From an uncultured Planktomarina sp. (GTDB lineage: Bacteria > Pseudomonadota > Alphaproteobacteria > Rhodobacterales > Rhodobacteraceae), in NCBI GenBank assembly GCA_905182325.1, contig CAJJBD010000013.1:1-64000 (forward strand): a stretch of 64,000 nt of DNA. Direction: 5' to 3'. Every line of letters begins with the position of its first letter. The stretch's first letter is position 1. The position numbers were made by a program, and so were the translations under genes. Below, one piece after another: positions 9,834 to 19,978 of the stretch. The notes below the pieces were generated by a model that was not told the DNA's origin, made no database searches, and saw nothing but the letters and a program-made list of their open reading frames with translations.

Positions 9834-10184
9834 ATGGATAATATTTTGGTTCTTGAAGAAAGATTAGAAACTGCTCTTGGGAGAATTGCTTTGGCAGTGG
9901 GTGCGTTGCCCGAGATTGAAGACAAAACTGGCAATATTGCAGGTTCTGTAGTTGCTTTAGAAGAGGCTTTATCAAAACTGACCCAGTCAAATGCCCAACT
10001 CCGCGAGATTAATCACCAATTGCGTGAGGCCAATTCAAAAAGCGTTGGAGACCCCGAATTAATCAACAACGCCCTGAAAATAGAGATTGATAATATTAGA
10101 CATGAACGAGCAGCTGAGAAATCTCAAATAAATATTTTACTGACTGTTCTTACTGACGCAGCTGAGGAACAAAAACATGCCTGA
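9834..10184 (+). CDS. ZauP-like coiled-coil division protein (DUF4164-type)
   Basis: A 116-residue acidic, helical protein without membrane segments. Residues 5-110 form an almost unbroken heptad-like coiled coil rich in Leu, Glu, Asn and Gln (for example LREINHQLREANS). The ATG at 9834 is chosen because AGAGGAGAAG stands directly before it; upstream in-frame extension is possible but looks non-coding. It overlaps the start of zapA by eight bases. In Caulobacter the coiled-coil protein ZauP is encoded upstream of zapA and works with it to focus the Z-ring, so position and architecture suggest the same role here. Sequence identity to ZauP was not checked. Confidence 0.75.
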   Translation: MDNILVLEERLETALGRIALAVGALPEIEDKTGNIAGSVVALEEALSKLTQSNAQLREINHQLREANSKSVGDPELINNALKIEIDNIRHERAAEKSQINILLTVLTDAAEEQKHA

Positions 10185-10566
10185 CATAAATCTAAATATA
10201 GGTGGCCGTTCGTTTGCTGTGGCCTGCCCAGAAGGCGAAGAGGCCTCATTGGAGGCAGCTGCGGAAATACTTAGTGCCGACGCCAGAACCTTAGTTGAGC
10301 AATCTACCAAACTTTCCGAGTCACAGATGCTCTTGATAGCAGGCTTAATGTCTGCTGATAGAGTAATTTCAATTCAGGAAAAGTGTAACGATGCCGAAGC
10401 TGAAGTCGAGAGGCTAAAACTGAAAATCAAAAATGGAACCTTAGATAGCAGCGCTGTCGATAACAGACCAGAAAAATTAAATCTAATATCTGAGCTGTCT
10501 GATCGCTTAACCAAACTTTCGGTAAAGGCGGAAAATTTGGCTGATAGTTTAGAAAAGAGCGGTTAA
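10177..10566 (+). CDS. zapA: Cell division protein ZapA
   Basis: FtsZ-associated protein of 129 residues. It has the ZapA pattern: an N-terminal beta segment (DINLNIGGRSFAVACPEGEE) followed by helix AAAEILSADARTL and SESQMLLIAGLMSADRVI, then a C-terminal coiled coil. ZapA cross-links FtsZ protofilaments at the division site. It overlaps the upstream zauP-like gene, which supports a functional pair. It converges on grxD with only 28 bp between stops and no clear terminator hairpin. Confidence 0.9.
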   Translation: MPDINLNIGGRSFAVACPEGEEASLEAAAEILSADARTLVEQSTKLSESQMLLIAGLMSADRVISIQEKCNDAEAEVERLKLKIKNGTLDSSAVDNRPEKLNLISELSDRLTKLSVKAENLADSLEKSG

Positions 10567-10594
10567 CTAAAACATATTTAATTTAAATAATTTT

Positions 10595-10957
10595 TTACTT
10601 TTTATTAGCCTGTCTAATTTCTTCAGCAGATTCTTTATTATAGACAATGCTGTTCTCCTCCAACAATCCGTCTAACTCTCCAGACATCGCCATATCACGA
10701 ATTATATCACATCCACCAATAAATTCACCTTTTATGTAAAGTTGAGGGATTGTGGGCCAATCTGAATAGTCTTTGATACCCTGTCTTACACCATCATCTT
10801 CCAGCACATTTACATCTTTGTACTCAACGCCCATATAATTAAGGATCCCAGCTATTTGGCTTGAGAATCCACATTGTGGCATGGAAGCGTTGCCTTTCAT
10901 AAAAAGGACTACATCATTTGATGACACTGTTTCGCGAATTTTATCTTCAGCATTCAT
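10595..10957 (-). CDS. grxD: Monothiol glutaredoxin, Grx4 family
   Basis: Monothiol glutaredoxin of 120 residues that binds and transfers [2Fe-2S] clusters. The active site is CGFS (in MPQCGFSSQ, near residue 28), the family hallmark. [19 protein letters not shown] further on supplies the cis-proline and glutathione-binding residues. The bolA-family gene lies upstream on the same strand; Grx4 and BolA proteins form Fe-S-bridged heterodimers involved in iron sensing and cluster trafficking, so the pairing is informative. A gap of 242 bp separates them, which could hold its own promoter. Confidence 0.96.
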   Translation of the reverse strand: MNAEDKIRETVSSNDVVLFMKGNASMPQCGFSSQIAGILNYMGVEYKDVNVLEDDGVRQGIKDYSDWPTIPQLYIKGEFIGGCDIIRDMAMSGELDGLLEENSIVYNKESAEEIRQANKK

Positions 10958-11199
10958 TTTTCTTTTCTCCTATTAATATGGCATAAACTATTTGCATATT
11001 TATATTTATTTGTTGGAACCCTAAATCTGCCTGGATGTCCACCCAACACGTCTTTTCAAAGCCATAGGAACAAATGCTATGATTTGCACTCGGCTTTCAG
11101 TTACATTATTTTATATCATTTATCTGTGTCTTGATCCACAATACAAAATCAACCTAAATTATTAAAGTAATTAACGATACTTAAAAGATTATTCGTCAA
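10958..11199. other. Intergenic region between bolA and grxD with a GC-richer core
   Basis: No convincing gene. Roughly 11020-11105 is visibly richer in G and C than its flanks. On the minus strand it can be read as a 22-codon open frame starting at a GTG, but no ribosome-binding site supports it. It may hold the grxD promoter or the remnant of a lost gene. Confidence 0.3.
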
Positions 11200-11451
11200 T
11201 TATACATGTTCAGCTGGTATTTTTGTTGTTAACGCCAAGGCATGTAGTTCTCCATTTGTACCGTCCATTTTGCCTTCTAACGCTGAGTAAACTGCACGAT
11301 GTTGCTGGACCCTATTTTTGCCAATGAAACTTGAATCAGTTATCTCAGCAGCGTAGTGATTACCATCTCCAGCAAGGTCGGTAATAGTTATAATTGCGTG
11401 AGGAAATGTTTTACGGATTAATTCTTCTATATCTTTCGCAGCCATTGCCAT
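11200..11451 (-). CDS. BolA family protein
   Basis: BolA-like protein of 83 residues with the class II KH-type fold. The conserved DGNHYAAEI supplies a histidine at the cluster-binding loop, and QQHRAVYSALEGKM contains the family's conserved His-Arg in the helix before the C-terminal strand. Length matches the short YrbA/IbaG or BolA2-like group rather than stress-induced BolA itself. It is expected to partner the monothiol glutaredoxin encoded downstream. It follows purL on the same strand with about 50 bp between, and the three genes may be co-transcribed. Which of the two near-adjacent ATGs (MAMAA) is used is uncertain. Confidence 0.93.
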   Translation of the reverse strand: MAMAAKDIEELIRKTFPHAIITITDLAGDGNHYAAEITDSSFIGKNRVQQHRAVYSALEGKMDGTNGELHALALTTKIPAEHV

Positions 11452-11504
11452 TTGTTTTTCTCCTGATCAATTATGTCTGGAAATAGTCCGTGAGTTAGTT
11501 GAAT

Positions 11505-13664
11505 TCAAGTAAGGGCAGCTTCGAAGCTACCGCGATAGATTTTACTCAAGCCTTGCAGATCATTAATCGAGCTACCAAAACAAACATGGGTACCGCCAAA
11601 CGTTCCAACACATTCAGCGGTTATGCCAACCTTTCCAGCCTCTGCTAGTATGGCTTCCGCTTGATCAAAATCACATGCAATTAAATAACGCGCCTGATCT
11701 TCCCCAAACAATGCAGCAGTATTTTCTATTTCCAGGGACACACCGATGCCTGCCGACTCACTCATCTTAAATGCGGCTAAGGCAAGTCCACCATCGGATA
11801 GATCAGTGCAAGCTGTTATCCATGAGGAATTTTGGCGTATAAACTCACCATGTTTTTTTTCGTCTGCTAAATTTACCTTAGGTGGACTTCCTTCTTGTCG
11901 GTTAAAAGCTTCGGCTAGCAACGCTGATTGGCCTAAATGACCTAAAGTTTCCCCAATCAAAAGGGCAAGGTTCCCATCGCGAGGAATACCGATTATTGCG
12001 TCTTCAGTTTTAGCAATCAATCCAACCGCACCTATTGTGGGAGTGGGTAGTATCGAAACACCGTCCGTCTCATTATAAAGCGATACGTTGCCTGAGACTA
12101 TGGGCATATTTAATTCCTGAACGGCTTTAGAAATACCTTTTATTGCACAGACTAGCTGGCCCATTATTTCGGGCTTTTCGGGATTACCAAAATTCAGATT
12201 GTCAGTTGTAGCAAGTGGTAATGCACCAACAGAGATAAGATTACGATAGGCCTCTGCTACGGCCTGCTTTCCGCCTTCGTAAGGGTTCGCTAAAACGTAT
12301 CTAGGGGTTACATCTGAGGTAAAAGCCAAAGCTTTATTAGTACCATGCACCCGCACAATTCCTGCACCCAGACCAGGTGTCTTGATGGTATCTGCCATTA
12401 CCTGACTGTCATATTGTTCGTAAACCCATTGTTTTGAGGCATAATTAGGACTAGCAATTAATTGTTTTAGGCCGTCGATTGGATCAATTTGAGGCACTTC
12501 GCTCAGGGCTTCGTTTGTAATTGTTTCTACCCACGGCCTGTCATACTCCGGTGCAGTCCCAGATAGCGCCTTCAAAGGTAAATCAGCTTTCACTTCGCCA
12601 TTCATAAAAACAATAAAACGATCGTCTTGGATGGTTTTGCCTACGATAGCAAAGTCTAGGTCCCATTTTTCAAAAACAGCTTTGGCTGCTGTTTCAAGTT
12701 TTGGATCGAGCACCATAAGCATACGTTCTTGAGATTCTGACAACATCATCTCATAAGCTGTCATATTAAGCTCGCGAGTAGGAACTTTTTCTAAGTCAAG
12801 TTGAATGCCTAAATTGCCTTTGTCACCCATTTCTACAGCTGAGCAGGTTAAGCCTGCAGCGCCCATATCTTGGATGGAAATGACAGCTCCAGTTGCCATG
12901 AGTTCCAATGTGGCTTCCATTAATCTTTTTTCAGTAAACGGATCACCCACCTGCACGGTTGGCCGTTTTTCTTCTATAGTCTCATCAAATTCTGCACTGG
13001 CCATAGTGGCTCCGCCAACGCCATCGCGCCCAGTTTTAGCTCCTAAATAGACGACAGGCATTCCAACTCCTGAAGCTGCAGAATAAAATATCTTATCAGT
13101 TTCAGCTAGTCCTGCTGCAAAGGCATTTACCAAGCAATTACCGTCATATGCCGTATCAAATCGAACTTCCCCACCAACAGTGGGTACACCAAAACAATTT
13201 GCGTAGCCGCCTATTCCAGCAACAACTCCCGAGACTAAAGCCTTCGTCTTTGGGTGATTTGTATTACCAAATGAGAGCGAATTCATGGCGGCGATTGGAC
13301 GTGCACCCATAGTAAAAACATCACGCAAAATACCACCCATACCAGTTGCGGCACCCTGGTAAGGCTCAATGTAGCTTGGATGATTGTGACTTTCCATTTT
13401 GAAAACGACTGCTTGGCCGTCACCAATATCAACGACACCAGCGTTCTCGCCGGGCCCACAAATGACTTGTGATCCAGCTGTATGCAGAGTTCGCAGCCAT
13501 TTTTTTGATGATTTATATGAGCAATGCTCGTTCCACATTGCGGAAAATATTCCCAGCTCAGTGAAAGAGGGCACTCGGTCAAGCAGTTCCAGTATCCGGT
13601 TGTACTCTTCTTTGCTTAATCCATGGGCTTTAATAATGTCAGACGTTATTATTGGGTCTGTCAA
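11505..13664 (-). CDS. purL: Phosphoribosylformylglycinamidine synthase subunit PurL
   Basis: ATP-dependent amidation of FGAR to FGAM in purine synthesis. At 719 residues it is the short PurL type, which needs separate PurS and PurQ (neither is in the window). The [15 protein letters not shown] segment near residue 40 and the nucleotide-binding [18 protein letters not shown] near residue 90 are characteristic. Two AIR-synthase-like halves follow, with [13 protein letters not shown] in the first and [12 protein letters not shown] in the second. The start appears to be TTG at 13664, with AAGGA seven bases upstream; no ATG fits better. No PurR-like operator was recognised. Confidence 0.96.
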   Translation of the reverse strand: MTDPIITSDIIKAHGLSKEEYNRILELLDRVPSFTELGIFSAMWNEHCSYKSSKKWLRTLHTAGSQVICGPGENAGVVDIGDGQAVVFKMESHNHPSYIEPYQGAATGMGGILRDVFTMGARPIAAMNSLSFGNTNHPKTKALVSGVVAGIGGYANCFGVPTVGGEVRFDTAYDGNCLVNAFAAGLAETDKIFYSAASGVGMPVVYLGAKTGRDGVGGATMASAEFDETIEEKRPTVQVGDPFTEKRLMEATLELMATGAVISIQDMGAAGLTCSAVEMGDKGNLGIQLDLEKVPTRELNMTAYEMMLSESQERMLMVLDPKLETAAKAVFEKWDLDFAIVGKTIQDDRFIVFMNGEVKADLPLKALSGTAPEYDRPWVETITNEALSEVPQIDPIDGLKQLIASPNYASKQWVYEQYDSQVMADTIKTPGLGAGIVRVHGTNKALAFTSDVTPRYVLANPYEGGKQAVAEAYRNLISVGALPLATTDNLNFGNPEKPEIMGQLVCAIKGISKAVQELNMPIVSGNVSLYNETDGVSILPTPTIGAVGLIAKTEDAIIGIPRDGNLALLIGETLGHLGQSALLAEAFNRQEGSPPKVNLADEKKHGEFIRQNSSWITACTDLSDGGLALAAFKMSESAGIGVSLEIENTAALFGEDQARYLIACDFDQAEAILAEAGKVGITAECVGTFGGTHVCFGSSINDLQGLSKIYRGSFEAALT

Positions 13665-13694
13665 TCTACATTCCTTCTAGAAAAATTTGATTAC

Positions 13695-14594
13695 TCAAGA
13701 TTGGTCTCGTTGGGATCGCCGTCGAGCAATAATTTCATCTTGGACAAAGTCTCTAAAAGCCGCAATTCGTCTAGAATGACGTAACTCTTCGGGATAAGCT
13801 AAAAATACTGGCACTTCTGCTGGTTCCATTTCTGGCAGGACGCGGATTAGGTCTGGGAAGTCATGTGTTACATAATCTGGCAAGACACCAATTCCTAAAT
13901 TATTTATTACGCCCTGAAGTACTCCAAAGTAATTATTTACTGTGAGGGTTGACTGTGGTTTATATGTTAACAGCCTCTGAACCAAGGATGCACTAACAGC
14001 CACTTGCGGAGCATTAGGATTTTGGCAAATAATCCGATGTGAAGATAAATCGTCTAGTGTTTCAGGGAGCCCTCGTTCACCAAGATAATATTCTGACGCA
14101 TAAAGTCTCATTTTTACAGTCATCAGCCTTTTACGGATTAGATCTGCCTGGCTTGGTTCCTTCATACGAATAGCTACATCAGCCTCACGCATCGGTAGAT
14201 CTAAAACTCGCTCCTCAAGCATCAAATCAACGTTAAGGTCTGGATATTTTTCATAAAGATGGGCCAGCCGTGGAGCAAGCCATAGGGAACCAAAACCTGT
14301 GGTAGTCGTAACACGTAATTCTCCATAAACTTCATCTTCGCTATCTCGAATTCGTGCCGATGCGGCGTCAAGCCGTTTCCTCATCGCGTGGGTTGCCTCA
14401 AATAGAAGTTCGCCTTGCTCAGTAAGAATTAGACCACGCGCATGCCGATGAAATAGTGTTGCGTCTAAGGACTCCTCTAGGGCCCTTATTTGTCTCGAAA
14501 CAGCAGATTGCGATAAATGCAGTACGTCCCCTGCATGGGTGAGTGATCCAGCATCCGCGACAGCATGAAAAATCCTTAGCTTGTCCCAATCCAT
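13695..14594 (-). CDS. LysR-family transcriptional regulator
   Basis: LysR-type regulator of about 299 residues from the ATG at 14594, which gives the normal MDWDKLRIFHAVADAGS N-terminus; the open frame extends 13 codons further upstream but without family support. The winged helix-turn-helix is in residues 3-60 (AGDVLHLSQSAVSRQIRALEE). The periplasmic-binding-like effector domain covers about residues 90-295 (DVAIRMKEPS, NLGIGVLPDYV). It is divergent from the indolepyruvate oxidoreductase gene 131 bp away, the classic LysR arrangement. The gap contains a small palindrome, GATTTAAATC at 14683-14692, that might be part of an operator. The effector is unknown. Confidence 0.9.
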   Translation of the reverse strand: MDWDKLRIFHAVADAGSLTHAGDVLHLSQSAVSRQIRALEESLDATLFHRHARGLILTEQGELLFEATHAMRKRLDAASARIRDSEDEVYGELRVTTTTGFGSLWLAPRLAHLYEKYPDLNVDLMLEERVLDLPMREADVAIRMKEPSQADLIRKRLMTVKMRLYASEYYLGERGLPETLDDLSSHRIICQNPNAPQVAVSASLVQRLLTYKPQSTLTVNNYFGVLQGVINNLGIGVLPDYVTHDFPDLIRVLPEMEPAEVPVFLAYPEELRHSRRIAAFRDFVQDEIIARRRSQRDQS

Positions 14595-14725
14595 GGAAAT
14601 ACTCCAAATTAAATTATAATGGACTGATAACACGGGATTTGATTATGGGCTATGGCATTTTTCTTGGATCGGTCATAACTTCGATTTAAATCTAACTTAG
14701 ACTACAGATCTGGGGCTCTTTTATT

Positions 14726-17700
14726 ATGCAGCATGATGTTTCTTTGAATGACAAATATGATTTGGATAAGAAACAAATATTGTTGAACGGTACGCAAGCC
14801 TTGGTTCGCATGGTTTTAATGCAAGCTGCTAGAGATAAGGCGGCTGGCAATCGAACAGCTGGGTATGTGACTGGTTACCGTGGTTCTCCGTTGGGCGCTG
14901 TTGATTTCCAAATGCAACGCGCAAAATTACAATTAGAAAAAGCTAAGATTACCTTTCAAGAGGGACTCAACGAAGATCTTGCCGCTACCGCCTTGTGGGG
15001 TAGCCAACAAGCGGAACTTCGAGGCGAAGGCAAATTTGAGGGCGTTTTTGGTCTATGGTATGGAAAAGGTCCCGGTGTTGATCGTTCTGGAGACGTATTC
15101 CGTCATGCAAATATGGCTGGTACTTCACCACTTGGGGGTGTCGTAGCTGCACTTGGTGACGATCATACTGGAGAAAGCTCGACTACGTTGCACCAATCTG
15201 AATGGACTATGGTAGATAGCTTCATGCCTGTAATGTCCCCCGCGGGTGTCCAAGAGATTTTAGATTATGGGCTCTTTGGCTACGCCCTTTCTAGGTTTGC
15301 CGGGGTCTGGGTTGGTTTAAAATGCATAAAAGACACTGTGGAAGTGACTTCTGTCGTTAATGGTTGTCCAGATAAATTAAAATTTGTTAGGCCAGAGTTT
15401 TCTGTCCCAGAGGGTGGCCTCAACATCCGTTTGATGGACACTCCACAAGCTCAAGAGTTACGGATTATCGACTATAAGCGGCATGCTGTACAAGCATTTG
15501 CCCGTGCAAACCGTATGGATAAAAGGGTTTTGGGGCAGTCTGGAGCAAAAATAGGTTTTGTTGCAGCTGGAAAGAATTGGTTGGATTTGGAACATGCCAT
15601 GCAGGTCCTTGGAATGGATCATGAGGCGGCGATTAGGCATGGTGTCACAACATATAAAGTCGCAATGACCTGGCCCCTAGATGTTGAAAGCTTTAGTGAG
15701 TGGTCTGAAGGTTTAGAAATCATTGTTGTGGTTGAAGAAAAGCGAAAACTGATTGAGGTTCAAATTAAAGAGGCTCTGTTTAATCACAAGTCTGGGCTTC
15801 AAGTTTTGGGGGCAAAGAATTCAACTGGTGGCGTATTATTTCCAGATAGCTACGCGCTTGATCCTTTAGTTATTGCTGAGAAAATTGGAACCATATTAGT
15901 TAAAAACAATTGTGGTTCTGAGCGGTTAGATGCTGCGATGAAACGCATTCAGGACGCTCAGCAGGCAAATAATGCTCCAACATTGGCAAGTCGGCTTCCT
16001 TATTTCTGCTCGGGGTGTCCCCATAATAGTTCGACAAAAGTGCCAGAAGGTAGCCGTGCTTACGCAGGAATTGGCTGCCACTACATGGTGCAATGGATGG
16101 ACCGAGAAACGCTTGGCTTTACCCAAATGGGAGGTGAAGGTGCAAATTGGATAGGTGAATCTTTATTTTCGTCACGCAAACATGTTTTTCAAAATATTGG
16201 TGACGGCACCTATAATCACTCTGGTATTCAGGCTATCCGGGCAGCCGTAGCTGCTGGAACTACAATTACCTATAAGATTTTGTTTAATGATGCTGTTGCG
16301 ATGACTGGTGGTCAGAAAAATGATGGTGGTTTAAATGCTGCGCGCATCGTCGCAGAGGTAAGGGGCATTGGCGTCCGGGATCTGGCTGTCATTTATGATG
16401 AAAAAGAGGATGTCAGTAATAAAGACTTTCCAAAAGACGTTATTTGTCTACCGAGGGGAGAGCTCCAAAGTGTTCAGAAAAAATTTAGCAACGTCAGTGG
16501 TGTATCTGTTATTGTATATGTCCAGACGTGCGCTGCGGAAAAGCGGCGGCGCAGAAAACGTGGGACGTTCAAAGATCCCGCTGAGCGACTATTCATAAAT
16601 CCGGCCGTATGTGAAGGTTGTGGTGATTGCGGAGTGCAATCTAATTGTGTTTCCTTGCTCCCGCTGGAAACTCCGCTTGGCCGCAAGCGGCAGATTGACC
16701 AGTCCAGCTGTAATAAAGATTTTAGCTGTGTAGGCGGTTTCTGTCCGTCCTTTGCTACTATTTCGGGTGGAAAGTTGCGCCAGAGAGTTGTTGAAACCAT
16801 TAAAATTCCCAACCTGCCTTTGCCAAATTTGCCCGATATAAATGGTACCCATAATGTTGTAATTACTGGCGTTGGGGGCACCGGAGTAGTCACTATTGGA
16901 GCAGTTCTGGCAATGGCTGCTCATTTAGACGGAAAGGCCGCGGGAATGATGGAAATGGCGGGGTTGGCTCAAAAAGGTGGCGCCGTTCACATTCATTGCC
17001 GTATCAGCAAGAAACCTGATGGTATTTCTGCAATTCGAGTTGCTTTAGGAGAATGCCACACCCTAATTGGTGGCGACCTTGTGGTTTCTGCGGAGGGTGG
17101 CACAATTGGCCTTATGGCGCCGGATGGGGCTGCGGTAGTAAATAACCATGAAATAATTACTGGAGAGTTTACTCGAAACTCAAATTTCCAAATTCCAAGT
17201 GCTGATCTTGAGCTTTCTATAATTGCGAGATTACAAACGCGCGCCTTATTTATGGATGCAACGGAGTTAGCAGAGCAGGCGTTAGGTGATACTGTCTTTG
17301 CTAATATGATTTTACTTGGCGCGACCTTTCAGAAGGGACTATTACCCTTAAGTCTTAATTCGATATTGGAAGCGGTTGCGTTAAATGGTGCTCAAGTCGA
17401 GAAAAATAAATTGGCATTCAACCTTGGTAGGTGGAGCATTGTAGATCCAAAAATAGCAAATAATTTCCAAACTGACATATCGCCCGACGGGGATGCCGAA
17501 ACAGTTCGTTTAGAAAATTTAAAGGCCTATGGATCGGGCCGATTGTGGCGTTACGATAAACTCAAAAAACTAATTTATGGCTCACCATTAAACAACGATA
17601 TATTAAGGTCTTACCATAAGTTATTAACCTATAAAGACGAATATGAGGTGGCGCGCCTGTTAACCTTAACTAAAGATATGGTGGCGGATCGCTTTGAAGG

Positions 17701-18082
17701 GGACTATAGAATTAGCTATCACTTAGCTCCACCAATACTCTCTAAAGTTGGGCCTGACGACCGGCCAGTGAAGCGAAGCTTTGGTGGTTGGTTTAATATA
17801 GTAAGCCTTGTGTTGTGCCGATTTAAAATTTTGCGTGAAACACCGCTAGATCTTTTTGGTTATACTACTGAACGTCGTATGGAGCGGCAGTTAATTGTTG
17901 ATTTTGAAAAGTTAGTCCAGCGATCTCTTTTGGAGTACAATGTACAAAATCATGAAATTTGGCACGAACTGATGGGCTTACCTCAGAAAATATTAGGCTT
18001 TGGACCGGTAAAGATTGCAAACGCAAAGGCAATGGCTAATCGACAAACTGAACTGCTATCCATGTTAAAAAGGCGTATATAG
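14726..18082 (+). CDS. Indolepyruvate ferredoxin oxidoreductase, fused alpha/beta
   Basis: A 1118-residue single-chain 2-oxoacid:ferredoxin oxidoreductase of the IorAB type. The N-terminal pyrimidine-binding part (GYVTGYRGSPLGAVD) leads to a TPP-binding module with GDGTYNHSG near residue 492. A CSGCPHNSS site is near residue 430, a ferredoxin-like Fe-S region near residues 628-680 contains CEGCGDCG and SCNKDFSCVGGFCPSF, and the C-terminal gamma-like domain has GVGGTGVVTIGAVLAMAA. It oxidises aryl or branched 2-oxoacids to acyl-CoA, probably from amino acid transamination. Fused versions are common in aerobic Alphaproteobacteria and Betaproteobacteria. The last 250 residues are the usual C-terminal extension. 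Confidence 0.93.
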   Translation: MQHDVSLNDKYDLDKKQILLNGTQALVRMVLMQAARDKAAGNRTAGYVTGYRGSPLGAVDFQMQRAKLQLEKAKITFQEGLNEDLAATALWGSQQAELRGEGKFEGVFGLWYGKGPGVDRSGDVFRHANMAGTSPLGGVVAALGDDHTGESSTTLHQSEWTMVDSFMPVMSPAGVQEILDYGLFGYALSRFAGVWVGLKCIKDTVEVTSVVNGCPDKLKFVRPEFSVPEGGLNIRLMDTPQAQELRIIDYKRHAVQAFARANRMDKRVLGQSGAKIGFVAAGKNWLDLEHAMQVLGMDHEAAIRHGVTTYKVAMTWPLDVESFSEWSEGLEIIVVVEEKRKLIEVQIKEALFNHKSGLQVLGAKNSTGGVLFPDSYALDPLVIAEKIGTILVKNNCGSERLDAAMKRIQDAQQANNAPTLASRLPYFCSGCPHNSSTKVPEGSRAYAGIGCHYMVQWMDRETLGFTQMGGEGANWIGESLFSSRKHVFQNIGDGTYNHSGIQAIRAAVAAGTTITYKILFNDAVAMTGGQKNDGGLNAARIVAEVRGIGVRDLAVIYDEKEDVSNKDFPKDVICLPRGELQSVQKKFSNVSGVSVIVYVQTCAAEKRRRRKRGTFKDPAERLFINPAVCEGCGDCGVQSNCVSLLPLETPLGRKRQIDQSSCNKDFSCVGGFCPSFATISGGKLRQRVVETIKIPNLPLPNLPDINGTHNVVITGVGGTGVVTIGAVLAMAAHLDGKAAGMMEMAGLAQKGGAVHIHCRISKKPDGISAIRVALGECHTLIGGDLVVSAEGGTIGLMAPDGAAVVNNHEIITGEFTRNSNFQIPSADLELSIIARLQTRALFMDATELAEQALGDTVFANMILLGATFQKGLLPLSLNSILEAVALNGAQVEKNKLAFNLGRWSIVDPKIANNFQTDISPDGDAETVRLENLKAYGSGRLWRYDKLKKLIYGSPLNNDILRSYHKLLTYKDEYEVARLLTLTKDMVADRFEGDYRISYHLAPPILSKVGPDDRPVKRSFGGWFNIVSLVLCRFKILRETPLDLFGYTTERRMERQLIVDFEKLVQRSLLEYNVQNHEIWHELMGLPQKILGFGPVKIANAKAMANRQTELLSMLKRRI

Positions 18083-18304
18083 AGAAGTCATTACTGCATA
18101 AACTTTGATTAACCCTGAAAAATAATTTTCTTTTTGTGATCCTGTGTCAGCTTTGGCTAATTGGAAATGAAGGGTACATTCAGTTAGTGTGCTCTTTGTT
18201 TAACTTTTTTAAATTAAAATTTATAATTGACTGCTTAAAAAATAAACAACAGTTGAAAGATATTAAATTTTCCCCCATATCAAAACTTGGAAAAAGGATG
18301 AATT
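18083..18304. other. Intergenic region before argC
   Basis: AT-rich 222-bp gap with stops in all frames. It probably carries the argC-ccm promoter. No hairpin terminator for the preceding oxidoreductase gene was recognised. Confidence 0.4.
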
Positions 18305-19333
18305 ATGACCCATAATGTAATTATTCTGGGAGCAAGCGGGTATACTGGAGCGGAATTAGTAAGATTAATTTCATCTCACCCAGAAATGCGTATCCAAGCC
18401 CTTTCTGCAGACAGAAAAGCGGGTCGTGAGATGTCAGAGGTATTTCCGCACCTACGGCACCTCGAGTTACCTAAGCTCCAAAGAATTAATGATATTGATA
18501 TGTCGTCAGCTGACTTGGTATTTTGTGCCTTACCGCATGTTACATCCCAAGAAGTAATTTCAAAAATTAAACATGTTGTGAAAGTAGTCGATTTATCAGC
18601 TGATTTCCGTATTACTGATGTTAATGTTTATAAAAAATGGTACGGCAAAGAGCATGCTGCCCCAGATTTACAAAAAATTGCTGTTTATGGCCTTACAGAG
18701 TTTTACCGTGATGAAGTCGCTAATGCACGAATTGTGGCTTGCACTGGCTGCAATGCAGCAGCGGGGCAGTTTGCACTTCGTCCTTTAATTTCGGCTGGCG
18801 TAATAAATTTAGATCAAATTATAATTGACTTGAAGACTGGCGTATCAGGGGCTGGGCGGTCACCCAAAGAAAATATTCTTCATGCTGAGCTTTCAGAAGG
18901 GTCCCATGCGTATTCTGTTGGTGGTGAGCACCGCCATCTCGCTGAGTTTGATCAAGAGTTTTCAAAATTGGCAGGCCGCGTGGTCCAAGTTCAATTTACG
19001 CCACATTTATTGCCCGCCAATCGCGGAATTTTAGCGACTGTTTACGTGCAAGGTAATGTTAATGAGATTTATAAAACCCTAAAGACAGCGTATATAAACG
19101 AAAAATTTATTCATGTCTTGCCCATGGGAGAGCATCCTAGTACGCGCCATGTGCGAGGGTCCAATTTTTGCCATATTGGTGTTGTTGCCGATCGTATTTC
19201 TGGACGGGTGATTGTAATTGCGGCCCTTGATAACCTGACTAAGGGCTCTTCGGGTCAAGCGTTGCAGAATGCTAATCTCATGCTTGGATGTTCCGAAACT
19301 TCCGGTTTATTAATGGCGCCTATTTTTCCGTAA
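18305..19333 (+). CDS. argC: N-acetyl-gamma-glutamyl-phosphate reductase
   Basis: NADPH-dependent third step of arginine synthesis. The 342-residue protein opens with the nucleotide-binding [14 protein letters not shown] and carries the catalytic cysteine in [14 protein letters not shown] near residue 148. [10 protein letters not shown] supplies the conserved histidine. The long form with C-terminal [18 protein letters not shown] is normal. The gene ends TAATG, so its stop overlaps the first base of the ccmE start, indicating translational coupling between arginine synthesis and cytochrome c maturation genes, an arrangement typical of Rhodobacterales. Confidence 0.96.
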   Translation: MTHNVIILGASGYTGAELVRLISSHPEMRIQALSADRKAGREMSEVFPHLRHLELPKLQRINDIDMSSADLVFCALPHVTSQEVISKIKHVVKVVDLSADFRITDVNVYKKWYGKEHAAPDLQKIAVYGLTEFYRDEVANARIVACTGCNAAAGQFALRPLISAGVINLDQIIIDLKTGVSGAGRSPKENILHAELSEGSHAYSVGGEHRHLAEFDQEFSKLAGRVVQVQFTPHLLPANRGILATVYVQGNVNEIYKTLKTAYINEKFIHVLPMGEHPSTRHVRGSNFCHIGVVADRISGRVIVIAALDNLTKGSSGQALQNANLMLGCSETSGLLMAPIFP

Positions 19334-19782
19334 TGCGGGGGCTAAAAAAACAACGCAGGGTTCAAATAATTTTGCTTTCGGTGATTTGTTTAACATTAGC
19401 TACTGCACTAATTGGTTTTTCGCTTCGTAAGGGGATAAATTTTTTTATGTCACCAACGGAAGTTATATCTAATCCCCCAAAGGCTAGTGAGATTATTAGA
19501 ATAGGTGGATTGGTTGTTGAGGGTAGTATCCAGCCCGCAACGGGCATACCTTTCTCATTCGATATAACAGACGGTGGCAGTATTTTGAGTGTCAAGTATA
19601 TTGGGGCTGACCTTCGGCCAGATCTTTTTGACGCAGGGCAGGGTACTATCGCGAAAGGCACGCTCGTCGAGGGCGTCTTTCAAGCAACAGAAATTCTGGC
19701 AAAGCATGACGAAACATATATGCCAAAGGAGGTGATAGACGCCTTAAAAAAGCAAGGGGTTTATCAAGCTCCAAGTAACTAG
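19333..19782 (+). CDS. ccmE: Cytochrome c maturation heme chaperone CcmE
   Basis: Periplasmic, membrane-anchored heme chaperone of 149 residues from the ATG at 19333 that overlaps the argC stop. A longer in-frame start at 19288 lies inside argC and is not needed. One N-terminal membrane anchor (VQIILLSVICLTLATALIGFS) is followed by the OB-fold domain. The heme-binding histidine is in LAKHDETYMP near residue 128, with the conserved tyrosine four residues later. CcmE passes heme to the CcmF/H ligation complex encoded downstream. Confidence 0.95.
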   Translation: MRGLKKQRRVQIILLSVICLTLATALIGFSLRKGINFFMSPTEVISNPPKASEIIRIGGLVVEGSIQPATGIPFSFDITDGGSILSVKYIGADLRPDLFDAGQGTIAKGTLVEGVFQATEILAKHDETYMPKEVIDALKKQGVYQAPSN

Positions 19783-19978
19783 ATGGTACTTTTCTGTAAT
19801 AACCAAATTCAAGTACTTATTAGTACGATTCTTTGTGAGAAGTTCTTGAGTTATAGTCTATGAAATATTTATTTTAGTTTAAATTCTGAAAAGATATGAA
19901 AAAATTATTAGGTTGTGACTATTTGCGCAGGCAGAATTGTCATGAGTTTCTTGCTAAGCTCAATTAGCGCTCTATACC

